Source: Erythrobasidium yunnanense (lineage: Eukaryota > Basidiomycota > Cystobasidiomycetes > Erythrobasidiales > Erythrobasidiaceae). Taken from it: DNA of 64,000 nt. The notes under the pieces were generated by a model, which searched no databases, was not told the origin of the DNA, and worked only from the letters and a program-made list of their open reading frames with translations. The stretch lies in NCBI GenBank assembly GCA_001600175.1, contig BCJC01000003.1, positions 1,240,001-1,304,000 on the forward strand, in the 5' to 3' direction. Position 1 is the first letter of the stretch; each line of letters starts with the position of its first letter. Position numbers and translations under genes: made by a program. Below are positions 35,168-45,781 of this stretch, one piece after another.

Positions 35168-37302
35168 TCACGCCCGAATGCACTTGGCTTCGCACGCTTT
35201 GAAGCGCGACTCCATTTCACCGTAGAGTTGGCTAGCCTTCAGATCCGGCTCAGCAACTAGTTCTGCCTCACTCTTCTGCCCTTTGCGAGCTAAGGCAATC
35301 GCATCTTCGAAAGTAAGAGCATCTCCGCCCTGAGACGATGAACGCGACCAGCACCAGTACGCTTTAAGACAACCTCCTACCGCGCAAGAGTTGACAGATG
35401 ATGTCCGAGGCTTGTACACTGGCGCGCCCAGGACCGTCGAAAGGACTTCAAGCATGCTTGTATTGGCGGAACCGCCTCCGACCGCATATACGCGATTGGG
35501 CAGACTTGAAGCGGTAGCAGAAGCCATCATCGGCGCGACTCGTGTGCGGAATGAAAGAAACTGGGATTCCAGTACAGCTCGACTGTTGAATTTGGGGGTC
35601 TGCTTATAAGCAAGGTCAACACATCTGCCGCCATGCAAAGCATGCCGCCAAGACTTACATCAAATTCAGGCAGATTGTTCGAGTGTCTGTCAAAGCGGTG
35701 AATGCCGTAGCCATTGTGAGGTATGATTTCTGGTTTCAGGAAATAAAAGCCAAGCGGTCTGGTGAGAGCCTCCTCGCTGCTACAAGGTGAGCCTGCTTCT
35801 TGAACAGCACGACTGAAGTTATCCCAATTACTCGAATTGTACGTGTCACGAATATGCTCTCTAGGTAAGGATCCGCTGCAGTCGAAAAATTAGCAAAGCG
35901 ATCACGTTATGGATAGAATCGGAACATACTTCTTATAGCATAGCATCGCCATATAGCTACGCTTGCCACCAGCCCTATTAGCAGGGTAGGAAAAAACATG
36001 CGATTCTGGACTAGGTGCATAATCCGTGGTCGAAAGTAGAACTGTAGGGTATGAATAAGCCAGAGCTCGTATTAGAAAGGAACTGCCGTACTGGTATCGG
36101 AAGTTCCCAGACTGGCCACTACTTCCCCCGTTAAAAGCGAAAAAGATAGAAGGGTAGCATTGTTGTCTCCGGTGACGTGATTGACGAGCGCATCTTTATG
36201 AGATCATTAGTATTCCGTGATTTTGAACATCAAGGTTTGGCGTACCAGGATTGAAGCCATATCTTTGCACTAGATAGTTCGAGACACGTCCTGCGGCAAC
36301 ACCACCGTCGACTTCGACCGGTCCAAGCTTATTCCGCAGCTCTTCAGATTCCTTGTTTCCGCCAGCTACAATGCTCAACATATCATTGTCCCAACCTTTG
36401 CCTGTTTTCAGGTCCCAAAGGTTTGTACCGCAAGCGTCGGATTCTTCCATGCTATGGACACGGCCGTCTCCGCACAGGATGGTAGTCAGGAAGGAAGAGA
36501 CCAAGCTGATCCTACTTGTGTTTCGGTATACTTCGGGTCGATGTTTACGTAGTTTCATGATTTGTGGCCCACTGAATCTTTCGTGAGCACGCGAACCTGT
36601 TCGCATCGCCATCTCGACTTCTCCTCCGATCATAGACTCCATTTCTCTGCATTCCGCTGTCGTAGAGGAGTCCTGCCAGTTGGGCGAGAATTGGCTGGAG
36701 AAGGCGGAGGAAAGTTGATCGGCAAGAGAGGCGCGTGGTGTCAGGCTGCTGAGTGCCTTCTCTGCCTGATAGGACCAGTAGACTGTGGCATGCTGCTGAG
36801 CAGCACCTGATACGGCCACGGTCTGGGAGAGTAGCTTCTTGCCTTGGCTGCTGGCTGTCATTCGTTCGAAGAGAAGATCGATAGCTCTCAAGAACATCAT
36901 TACTGGACTGGTAACAGTGCCGTCGTCTGACATATGTACGCCATTCTTGGTGCTTAAAGGACAAGCTTGTTGTTAGTCGGGATTTGCTCTATCTTCAGAT
37001 GGCGACTCACCCGAATTCTGGCAAGTCTTCATCGAATCGCACAGAGTATTCGGCTATCACATCTAGCGTATGATTTGCAAAGCAAGCTTTGAGGGCCTGC
37101 GTTGATCTAGCATTAGGATGTGAATCGGCAGAGCAAGAAAGCTGGCCCGAACCTGGGTACTCAGGTCCAAGCCCATGAAGAGAGGTTCGCGAAGCGGTAG
37201 AGGATTGTTTGTCGGGCTGCCCAAAGCTCCAAATGACAGCTGAGACTCATGCGGGTCGAAGTGCATTGGCGACGCCAGCGGTGCTTGTAATACAGCCGAC
37301 AT
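35168..37302 (-). CDS. XKS1: D-xylulose kinase
   Basis: Xylulokinase phosphorylates D-xylulose to feed the pentose phosphate pathway, in cytosol. Seven exons (37302-37153, 37097-37011, 36952-36246, 36193-36092, 36041-35930, 35875-35659, 35602-35168) encode about 602 residues of the FGGY carbohydrate kinase family. Motifs are LFMGLDLSTQALKACF at the N-terminal ATP-binding lobe, SGAAQQHATVYW, SGPQIMKLRKHRPEVYRNT, RISLVSSFLTTILCG, DACGTNLWDLKTGKGW, TGDNNATLLSFSLLTGE, SLGTSDT, and near the end RVYAVGGGSANTSMLEVLS with PVYKPRT. The AAQQH motif is specific for xylulose rather than glycerol kinases. It sits in tandem upstream of PNP and the Arg/Ser-rich gene, all minus strand. Confidence 0.94.
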
Positions 37303-37592
37303 GGTTGCAGATCAGTGGATGGTCAGTAGAAGATGTCAACAGAAGGAAGAAGGACGACATTGTCTTGTTCTTGACAAAGAAAATCAAGGAATCGTCTTTG
37401 TCCCGAAGGCCCTCTCGATATCCTCCGACGGACAGAAACCCAAGAGAGAGAGATGATTTCATCTCAGATCCTCTAAACAAGTCAGTTACAGTTCTCAACA
37501 GTCGATATGGACTTATACGATATAGCAAGCTCCGTTTCATTGTCATTGCAGAAGCCTAGGCTATGCAATGCGACAAGATATGGCAGCAACTG

Positions 37593-38821
37593 CTACAGCA
37601 ACTTGGCAGACATTTCTACAATCTTCTCGACTAACGAGCTCATGTCCTTCGCTGCTAGGCGACCTATCTCAAGGACCTCTTCGTGGCTCACTGCCTCTTC
37701 TTTCTCGTCCGGTACTGCTGTCGCTTTGTTGAAAGAGCTCGCCGACGCATACTCTGCAGCAACTTCCGCCTTGACATCGCGATAAGGCGTGTTGACGACC
37801 TTGTTAGTGACCAGGGAAAGGACAAGAACACGCATGCCCTGATTTCTTTCACTCTCAGCGGACGCCCGATATAGCAGAAGGAGGACAATCTCACCAAATG
37901 ACGAGCCGAGATGACTTCTGGCACTGTACTCATGCCCACAACATCGGCACCGCAGTATTCATGCAGAAACTTGCAGTCTGCTCGAGTTTCGTAAGTAGGA
38001 CCTATTACCCACGCATATGTGCCGGATTGTAGAAGGGTATCTTTGAGCTTTAGCTCATAACTGGCGCGATAGGCTGTCCGTTGGAGTTCGAGATCGTATG
38101 CTGTGTGCATGTCGCGAATAAGCAGATTCCGGAACACAAGACGAAGGGCGACCTACCATTAGACAGAGGAGGGAAGCGTGGACCAAGACTGTCATCATTA
38201 GGTCCGACCAGAGGGTTCATTCCCGCCAAGGCAGGCAGAGCGATGTGGTCCTGCAGAGATGGAACAGTCAGTGCTGCCGATGCATAGAACCGGGCATCAA
38301 GCTACGTGTATGACGCATATCGTAGGCACTTCGAATGTAGGGTTCAGACCACCAGCAGCGTTTGTGACTATAGCATCCAATGTTAGAATCGCATCATCCG
38401 GCTCGGTCTCTGTAGTGCCTACTGATCCCAGCTTTGCAGCCAAGGGCATGGAAGACTTTGACGGGAAAGGTGACGAGAGACAGTGGTTTTCCTTCGTATG
38501 TATGGTATCGACCAGCTTGCGCGACCACTGGGACACCTTGAAGCGTCCCAAAAGACAGTTTGGACTGGTGACCAACGACTAGCAAGAGACGCTATCTTCA
38601 GCATAGTACAGTCTTTATGCTCTTCCTATCACACCTGTTGAAGCTTGAAAGCCTCGAATCTCAGTGTACGGTATCTCGACGCGCTCTTGAAGCAGATCAG
38701 CCAGGCCGGCCAGCCCGCTCCCGCACACGATGAAAATAAGCGGGGACTGAAGTTGCTGCGGAAGTTGCGACCGAAGAGATGCAGCAACAGTCGCAGGCGT
38801 GGGTAGCATAGTGTCGCTCAT
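37593..38821 (-). CDS. PNP1: Purine nucleoside phosphorylase
   Basis: PNP splits inosine and guanosine with phosphate into base and ribose 1-phosphate for purine salvage. Six exons (38821-38635, 38578-38423, 38367-38306, 38250-38157, 38100-37895, 37838-37593) encode 316 residues of the trimeric class. Motifs in order: PLIFIVCGSGLAGLADLLQE, VVGHQSKLSFG, VVAQAGRYHTYEG, KVFHALGC, TNAAGGLNPTF, DHIALPALAGMNPLVGPN, YAWVIGPTYETRADCKFL, GADVVGMSTVPEVISARH and VLVLSLVTNKVV. The phosphate-binding His/Tyr, the Glu of the E-T-x-A-E-like site (here ETRAD) and the base-binding Asn are present. Length is normal. Confidence 0.95.
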
Positions 38822-38922
38822 ATTGCGCGTAAGTCAAAAAGACGTGATTGCTGAATAATTATGTGTCTACTATGTACAATATGGAAAGTGGATTCACCAA
38901 CGTACAACAAGAGAAGGCGCGG

Positions 38923-39483
38923 TCAATCCCTGCGATGCTTACTCTTCGACTTCCTATCGTGTTTCTTTCCGTGTCGATGGCCACGGCCAGATCTGCTGGA
39001 CTCGGAGTGTTTACTCTTCCTCCTCCTGCTGCTAGAGTCTTCACTGCTATCGCTTTCACTTCCGCTATCGGAATCGCTACCTGACTCGACAGTCTCTGTC
39101 GCGCTGCCTGAATCGCTGTCTGCATACGAATCGGAGGTACTGTCGCTTGACTTGCGTGAATGCCTCCCCTTCCTGTCCTTGTGACTTCGATGGCTCTTCG
39201 AAGATCGATGGCCGCTGCTAGAAGCATGGCTTCTGCTGCTATGCTTGCTACGAGACGAGCGGGACGAGATAGTGGACATAGCGGGCGTCCGTGTAGCCTC
39301 GGTGGACGGAGAGGCTGCGCCTAGCTTCTTTGCAATGTCTCGCGCGTCGTTGTCCAATATCTCCTTGACTTGCAGCTTGGACTCAACCTCGGCTTGGAAC
39401 TGGCAACTCTGTTAGTCTCAACACCATTGGCAGACGATACCACTTACTAATGGCGCATAATGCGCAGACATCGCAGAAGTCAT
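38923..39483 (-). CDS. Arg/Ser/Asp-rich protein of unknown function
   Basis: Exons 39483-39448 and 39408-38923 encode 173 residues. The first 45 residues (HYAPLSCQFQAEVESKLQVK, then EILDNDARDIAKKLG) look like a short amphipathic helical region. The rest is an RS-like tail: dipeptides of Ser with Arg, Lys, His and Asp, such as SSGHRSSKSHRSHKDRK. A nuclear or RNA-linked role is possible but not shown. Its start codon overlaps the stop codon of the LRR-like gene upstream on the same strand, and a 40-base intron at 39532-39493 would fuse the two in frame. It may therefore be the C-terminal part of the longer gene. Confidence 0.55.
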
Positions 39484-41291
39484 TTGAATATTTCGATCTG
39501 TTGAATTGTCGGTAAGCATTGCGGACCAACCAGACATTTGAACTGACCGGCACAAGCTTTCACCAGAATCTGATACTCGCCAGTCTTGAGGTGCTCTAAA
39601 GGCCATATTGCTTCCAATTGGATAAGAGAAGGCAGTCGCTTGTACCACAGACAGGCTATCAGTGCCTCCATCGTTACGCGCCGACAGTCGTGGAGGTACA
39701 GAGATTGTAAAGCGGGCATAGGGCTTTTGATGATACCTGATGAGACCAAAGCGTCAGAGGTGGTACGTGAAATTAGTTGTCTGCGCACCTATCGCATTGC
39801 TTTCACGTGTGAAGGTCTCGTCCGAGATGGCCACTGTAATAACAAGGAAAGCGTCAGCATGGGTCGCCTTTCTTGTGCTAGGAGGTCAAGAGGGACTTGC
39901 ATCCTGAACAGTAGAGGTACTCAATGGTAAGAAGTGGCCTGGATGAAGGCAAGGTCAGCCAAATTGAATTGCAACTGAAGTATGTCTGGCTTACTGAGCA
40001 GACGCTTTGTCCATCAAATGAGCTAGCTCGACGTTGGATACTTGAAGAGCGCTGGCATCTGGTATGATGACAGTCAAGCGCTTCAAATTCCGAAGCATGC
40101 GACCGATGATTTGCGCTGCGAGGGTTGTTAGATCAGACTACTGGTGCATACTATCGTCCCAGACATACCTAGTCCCATCATTTCACAAGATGTGACATGC
40201 TCGATGTGCAAAGTACGAAGGCTTAGGGCGCTTCTGCAGAGTATATCTTCGAGGACCGGGAGCTTGAAGTCGGTATACATGAGGATCAAGGTTTCCAGCA
40301 TGATCGGAATGTAGTCGCTACAGCAACGTCAGCGATTACGTTGAGAGAATAGACAATCTCTGCGTACTCGTACTGTAGGGATGCTAGTCAGCTGGCCTGT
40401 CCGTCATGAAAGGTCATCACGCACTCTTTCGCTACCTTGTGACATGAGTGGACCTTCTATCTTCAGAGCGCGAAGTTTCGGTGCCCTTAGGAGTACGCGA
40501 GCTATGACATCGAAGTGCACCTGTCTGAGTATGGCGTAAGCTAGATTCGATGTTCAGCAGAAGCTGTACCTACTGATAATGTGACGTCGCAAAGTAGAAG
40601 GAACTGCAAGACAGAGGTCACTCTCGTAAAGCCGAAATCGGCGATATCGACATACGTGAGAGCTGGGCACTGTGGTGGCAGAGCATCCAATACCTGATGG
40701 CGTGTGCTGGTCAGCGAGACATTCGTTGACGATGCCAAGCTTTACGCACATTCGGGAAGGCCAGGTGTTGCAATACCTTTGTTAGAGGCAGTTGATCGTT
40801 GAAGATCTCCAGAGTCTGCACCTTATCGGCATAAGACAGAATGGTCTCTACTTTGGGCTGTATTGATATATGAGTATAAAGAATAATACGCAAGGTCGAG
40901 AGAGTACCCACCCCAAAGTACCTATGAAAAGCGAAGGCTCAATTACAGTCCATACCTTTAAGAAAGCTACTCACTGCATCTCTTTAGCATCAAAGAGAAT
41001 TCGTAGCTTATCGACCCATCCCATTCGTACGGCTCCTCCCACCAAGCCCCAATCGATAGCTCTGTCATGATGTGTTAGCAGGAGAGCAGCTGAGAGCTGC
41101 ACAGTGACTCACGTAGGATTCAAGAGCGAGAATGTAGCACTTATAGACATCTCTCGGCTTTGTAGAGGAGGTGCTCGTTCCGTAGCATTGACCACCGAAG
41201 TTGTGACGGGCACGTAGACATTCTGATTGCTTCTGACCCAGTCTTGCATTTCGTCTGTAGCTCGCGGCATGCCAGATGCACTTTGACCCAT
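39480..41291 (-). CDS. LRR-like protein (F-box/LRR type), many exons
   Basis: Several minus-strand exons join into leucine-rich, F-box-associated-like repeats. Readable parts are MGQSASGMPRATDEMQDWVR at the start, AIDWGLVGGAVRMGWVDKLR, TLSTLRIILYTHISIQPKVE, YADKVQTLEIFNDQLPLTKV, CPALTYVDIADFGF, LRAPKLRALKIEGPL, MPALQSLYLHDCRRVTMEAL and a closing segment that stops at 39480. Repeats of the L-x-x-L-x-I type about 25-30 residues apart support an LRR solenoid. No F-box helix is clear at the N-terminus, and exon joints between 40560 and 39930 could not be resolved by eye. Function is unknown; many such fungal proteins are substrate adaptors of SCF ligases, an inference here. Confidence 0.6.
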
Positions 41292-41418
41292 CTTGAAGCG
41301 GACGTGCTCTCTGTGCTATGGAAGAGTGAGTGCGCCTGTGCTTAGGCTTGCCAGCTTTAGGACTTCGCTAGCTTCTTCAACAAAAGCTTCCTGTTAGTAA
41401 TGACCTGAAGAGTTATCT

Positions 41419-41828
41419 ATGCCTTCTGACTTTGGGCAGAAAAGTCTGCGAGGCTGCCAGTTCAGAGGCGCTGCCCGACTGTCGAACGCGTTGTTCAGAA
41501 GCTGGGGCATTTACGGTGCCGTGCCTTCCAGAGACCTTAGAGCGATGTGTCACAACGACCGTGTATTCGTGCATGGTTGGCCGAACATTCATGACCTCGC
41601 TGATTCAGGACTCGCACTGACGATCGTAGACGTTTCGCTGGGACTCGCAGATGTGCATGCAGTGACAATCCACGGTAAGAGATATAGACTGGTTGGCAGC
41701 GGCGTTTTCTCCTCAGATCGGTAAGTATCGAACAGTATGGGCCTCAAAAGCTGAGGTGTAAAGAGCAATATAACAGGCCGATATACAACATCAAGCTGCT
41801 TGAACTTCCAACTTCAGATACTGCTTAG
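41419..41828 (+). CDS. Small conserved-looking protein of unknown function
   Basis: Two exons joined by a 57-base intron (41419 to about 41720, then about 41778-41828) encode about 117 residues. A donor gtaagt and an acceptor aacag keep the frame and bring in a coherent end, PIYNIKLLELPTSDTA. The body, ALFRSWGIYGAVPSRDLR and NDRVFVHGWPNIHDLAD, is neither low-complexity nor repeat-like. I do not recognise it. It diverges from the LRR-like gene by 127 bases and converges on the coiled-coil gene by 61 bases. Confidence 0.5.
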
Positions 41829-41889
41829 GAAGTATAAGAGGACTGCTGATCATGAAGAGAAAGAAGTAGAGATCGGGTGAGACGGGTTA

Positions 41890-43827
41890 TCAAGCCACCA
41901 GGCTGCACCGGATCTGCATGTCCGCTTTCAATAGTAAATCCTTCATGAGGACAAGCGCATCCTTCTGTAGAGCCAACTCGCGTTGCTCCGCAGCGTACTC
42001 TTTTTGCAGCTCTGCCAATTTTGCGATAGCAAAGGCTTGAGCGAAGACCTGCTTTTGAGTCGCGACAGCCTGAGCCTGGGCGCGAACTTCTTCTTTCAGC
42101 TGCTGTGTTGATGCCTCTTGACATTTCCAAGAAGAGTGCTCGGCCTCCAGCTGCGCTAAGCGATTAGCAGAGCTGGCACCTTTCGCCAGCATAGCTCGAA
42201 GATCCTTCAGCTCGCGCTCCTGCTTGTCTACCGTAGCTTGCATAGCACAGATGCTGCCTTGCATCTCCGCTTCGTATAATATTCTCTCTTTCGCTGCTTG
42301 CTCAAGCGTCTCTTTTCGGACTGACTCCATTTCACTGAGTCGCAGGGACACCTGTTGCAACGGCTTCAGAGGCGTGAGGGCTACACAAGAGAGGTCTTCG
42401 TGCATTGCGATCGTAGAAGACTCCGCTGCCAGGTAGCGCGCAGGTGACTGATGTGAATCTGGGGCATTAATTGCGTCTAGAATGTCCCCGATGTCGGACG
42501 AAAGTTTCGGTTCTACGCGATGATCTTTTGAAACACGTTTGGAGGCAGGCTGCGAAGCTACTTTTGGCTGTAGGGGCGCAGGCGAGTGAAGGGTTTTACG
42601 TTGAAGGGATCGAGACGGAGGGAGGGGAAGACCGTCGTTGGTTAGAGACTTTGGTAATACAGAGTTGACACCTCTAGCAGAGACGCCCGTAATCGATGCG
42701 GTACTCGTTTTCACGGCTTGTCTCGGTTCCTGGACGGGCGTAGCTTTCTGGGTAGCTCTGCTCGGAGTATTGATGTTCTCAACATCATCATGATCTATAC
42801 TGATCCAGCTACCGTCTGCACGCCTATCTTTCCTATCCTGCCGGCTGACTGCAGATGTTAGGGGCGAAAGTGTCTCCTGAAGGTCCTGCATTGAGAGTGT
42901 AGTATTGGCGACTAGCACTTCCAGACCTGGCGATTCATCGTTCGCTGACACCATACCATGCTGAGCTCGGGCAGAGGACGTAGCAGGGCGAGGTGTGGCT
43001 TCCAAGCCTCGAATCGATTGCACACTCCCGAGCCTGCGGGCAGACATAGAGGCGACCGGAACGCGAGACCCTCTCTTGTTGGGCGAAGCGCTGAAAGACG
43101 CATTGCCAGTTGCAGCTGGAGACGTACTGGACGTAGTTCTGTTGCGCTGCGCGAGACTTGGTAGATCCCGATGGGCCGAGGAAATGCGCCTGCTTTGGGA
43201 GGCTGATATAGAAGAGATAGATGAAGGAGCAGTAAAGGATGCTGTACTGGTAGTCCTAGGCCTGGGCAGGCCGCCGACAGTAGGCAGCCCACTTCTTGTA
43301 CTCGCGCTAGAATTAGCGGTACTGGCATTCGAGATGGATGAATAGCTTGTCTGCTTGCGTAGAGTGCTTGCGGACTTCCCTGTCGCGTCGGGAGTAGCGG
43401 TCCCAGACTTGTTTACCAGAATCAGCGCCCGATACCACGCGCGATCAAGCGCTGCCCGACCTACTATAATCTGTCCCAGAGGCTGCTTAGCCTGCGTCGA
43501 CATCGCGTTGAAGTGTTCTGCAGGCGATCCAGCCAGAATTGTCGACGCCGGTCGTACTGCCAGCGTTCTCCCTGCTTTTGGCTTGACCGTATCGAGTAGG
43601 CCAGGCGATAGCAGCTCTTCGTCTTCTTCATCGTCGTCTGCAGCCTTGCGTGCTGCTTCCGTAGTACGCGCTGAATTCTGCGACGTTCTGTCCTTATCCC
43701 GTCGTCCCAAGAACCGCTTCATCCCGCTGAGAGCTCGCTGCCCCGTCGTCCCTCCATTCTTCTCTGCGCCTGAACTCTGGTCGCTCATCTGCGAGCTGAT
43801 ACTCGACGTTCTCGTCAAGGCGGGCAT
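41890..43827 (-). CDS. Intronless coiled-coil protein of unknown function
   Basis: A single exon encodes 645 residues. The N-terminus (SGMKRFLGRRDKDR) is basic, and residues up to about 480 are Ser/Thr/Ala-rich and probably disordered. Residues about 500-635 form a clear coiled coil with heptads, for example SEMESVRKETLEQAAKERIL and MQATVDKQERELKDLRAMLA, then a long Ala/Gln/Glu helix. There is no motor or membrane segment. The lack of introns is unusual in this window. The 26-base gap to the start of DPM2 on the other strand leaves almost no promoter. A cytoskeletal role would be a guess. Confidence 0.8.
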   Translation of the reverse strand: MPALTRTSSISSQMSDQSSGAEKNGGTTGQRALSGMKRFLGRRDKDRTSQNSARTTEAARKAADDDEEDEELLSPGLLDTVKPKAGRTLAVRPASTILAGSPAEHFNAMSTQAKQPLGQIIVGRAALDRAWYRALILVNKSGTATPDATGKSASTLRKQTSYSSISNASTANSSASTRSGLPTVGGLPRPRTTSTASFTAPSSISSISASQSRRISSAHRDLPSLAQRNRTTSSTSPAATGNASFSASPNKRGSRVPVASMSARRLGSVQSIRGLEATPRPATSSARAQHGMVSANDESPGLEVLVANTTLSMQDLQETLSPLTSAVSRQDRKDRRADGSWISIDHDDVENINTPSRATQKATPVQEPRQAVKTSTASITGVSARGVNSVLPKSLTNDGLPLPPSRSLQRKTLHSPAPLQPKVASQPASKRVSKDHRVEPKLSSDIGDILDAINAPDSHQSPARYLAAESSTIAMHEDLSCVALTPLKPLQQVSLRLSEMESVRKETLEQAAKERILYEAEMQGSICAMQATVDKQERELKDLRAMLAKGASSANRLAQLEAEHSSWKCQEASTQQLKEEVRAQAQAVATQKQVFAQAFAIAKLAELQKEYAAEQRELALQKDALVLMKDLLLKADMQIRCSLVA

Positions 43828-43853
43828 CGTTGCTTGCTCGAAGGCCAGACGAG

Positions 43854-44336
43854 ATGGGCGATGGTGATGCTCGACTCGGAGGTTCGAATGTCCATGTAAG
43901 GTCGCTGATTAGCCTAGACTAATGACTTCCTGTCCGCAAAACAGCTACTCTTCTCCTGCTCGTCCTCGCTGGCTTTGCTTACTACACTCTCTGGGCTCTT
44001 TTGACGGTGAATCAATCTCGATTCAGATATAGTGCGGCTTTCCCGAGCTTCTGCTAACATTCTCTTCTCCATCCACCCTCGCTCTCTACTCCTCTTCCCT
44101 TGTTTCCCCTTTATCTTCGCTGGTCTCGCTAGCCTTTCATCCCGGAGTCTGCTCCATTTCTGGCTGCTTTCCCTCCACGCCTCTGGGCCATACGAATACC
44201 TATACTCCTACTCATCACGGGCCTGTCTGCTGCAGGCTTCTTGACGGGCATACTTTGCATCCAAGAATGGCGTGCGCGGATCAGCAAAGAAAGAGTGCAT
44301 TCGAGTGCGAAAGTGGTGTCGCATTCTGCCGGGTAG
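43854..44336 (+). CDS. DPM2: Dolichol-phosphate mannose synthase regulatory subunit DPM2
   Basis: DPM2 is a small ER membrane protein that stabilises the DPM1 catalytic subunit, which makes the mannose donor for N-glycans, O-mannose and GPI anchors. Exons 43854-43881 (28 bases), 43945-44006 and 44133-44336 encode 97 residues, near the family size of 84-100. Two membrane segments are seen: LLLLVLAGFAYYTLWALLTP and AIRIPILLLITGLSAAGFL. The diagnostic block PFIPESAPFLAAFPPRLWAI joins them. A Lys/Arg-rich tail follows. The first exon is fixed by phase: only the donor after CTCGGAG brings ATG into frame. Presence of DPM2 shows the separate-subunit (human and fission yeast) form of the synthase. 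Confidence 0.88.
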
Positions 44337-44924
44337 CGACTGCTGATGTGAGTCTTTCTGCTTACATCATAGCAATCTAGCTGTTGCTGATCCTGGACCA
44401 AAGGCTGTCACCCGTAGCAAGCGACACAGCTGAGGTGGCATGTTCTAAGCTCGGATACTGTTGAGCCACAGCTGGACCCGTGCTCGTAACCTTAAGGCAC
44501 TGTCCAGATCACATCCAGTGCGCGTTAACGCTGCGCCTGGTCTAGGATCTTCGAACAGAGCCCATGAATACACTGGAAAGATCGACACCCAGGCTCCGTG
44601 AACACAAGGACAAACGTAAACTGTATGCTAGGCTATCTGCTTTCTGCTTCAGTCGGCTCCGACTGAAAAGTCTCCTCGAGAGCTGATATGGGTAGTGAAT
44701 CTGCATTACGATACTTTCGCATCGGGCGTGAGGTAGTACGCGTCTTGTACAGCAGAGTGTAGCATACTTCTGTCTCAGTCAACGCTTCGTCCCGTAGTCT
44801 CGAGATGCTCCACTGATCTTGGTCGATCCTCGTATGTCATTGCTCGTCCAGGCTTACCTTCGAATACGAAGAGCTTTTCGTGGTAGTCAACTCAAAGCCC
44901 ACAATTACTCAGCTTACTACCACA
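44337..44924. other. Intergenic stretch of about 590 bases
   Basis: I see no gene. It should hold the DPM2 3' end and the promoter of the small mitochondrial gene. No clear repeat or RNA gene was found. Confidence 0.5.
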
Positions 44925-45481
44925 ATGCAAGCTCTGCGAACCTCCTCCCTCAAAGCGCGCGCGCCCATCGTTCGCTGGCAAGTCTGGCCGACTGCATCGC
45001 AAGAAGCAAGCTGATATATCTGTAGCTTTTCCAGCGTGCGCCAGTACCAGACGAGCAGCAACCCTCCTCAGCCTGCAGGGAAAGAGACTTCTTCTGGCCA
45101 GCCAACGCAGAGATCCAGCGTCCTCGTTCCAGCTGCTGCAATCCTAGCCGTCATCGGTGGTATTGCTCTCTACAACACCAGACAGACTGGAAACCCCGAT
45201 GGAATCGCAAAAGCAATGGTACGTGCTTTGCGGATCAGATTGCGAGAAGCCCTCCTAACTGAAACGTCATATCCTCCAGGCAAAGTCAGGTCTTCCCAGC
45301 CAGAGAGACGGCGGTCTAGGCAAGATGGAGATTGAGGTGAGTGCACATACGTACCATATACAATACAGCAGCAGTTCTAACACCTTATGCGCAGGACCCC
45401 AATCGCAAGTTAGTGATGGGTGGAAAGGAAGTCGAAACAGAGCCCGAAGGCAGAAAACCACCCACCTTCAAGAAGGCGTAG
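44925..45481 (+). CDS. Small predicted mitochondrial membrane protein
   Basis: Four exons (44925-44981, 45045-45218, 45280-45336, 45395-45481), all in phase 0, encode 124 residues. The N-terminus MQALRTSSLKARAPIVRW has the basic, acid-free composition of a mitochondrial targeting peptide. One membrane helix follows, VLVPAAAILAVIGGIALYN, and then a soluble end with GLPSQRDGGLGKMEIEDPNR and GGKEVETEPEGRKPPTFKK. An inner-membrane protein facing the intermembrane space or matrix is likely. I do not recognise the family; the end is charged and may be functionally constrained. Confidence 0.75.
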
Positions 45482-45781
45482 TCGTTGCATCTTCGCATAC
45501 GAAATATATAATATGTGTAGTACGCAAGGCAATCTTTCGATCCGGGCCGTTAAGCCACGATCAAGTGAAACTAATAAAGTACGCACTGTTCAACTGTGCA
45601 GCATGCTGGGGCTGTCGACTCTATCCCAAAAGGCACTGCTTGGAACGGCCAGCTGTCTTTGCAAAGTCTGTGTAAAGAACAAGAGCGAGACCCTCGCTGA
45701 AATGACATACGTCGCCGTCAAGTCCCTACTAATCGTTACAAGAGTAGGCGCAAGAATGACTACTGTCTTCCTGCAGATGGC

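Noticed and set aside
43881-43895. ggttcgaat stretch resembling a tRNA T-loop
   Set aside because: No acceptor stem or D-loop around it; it is the donor site of the first DPM2 intron.
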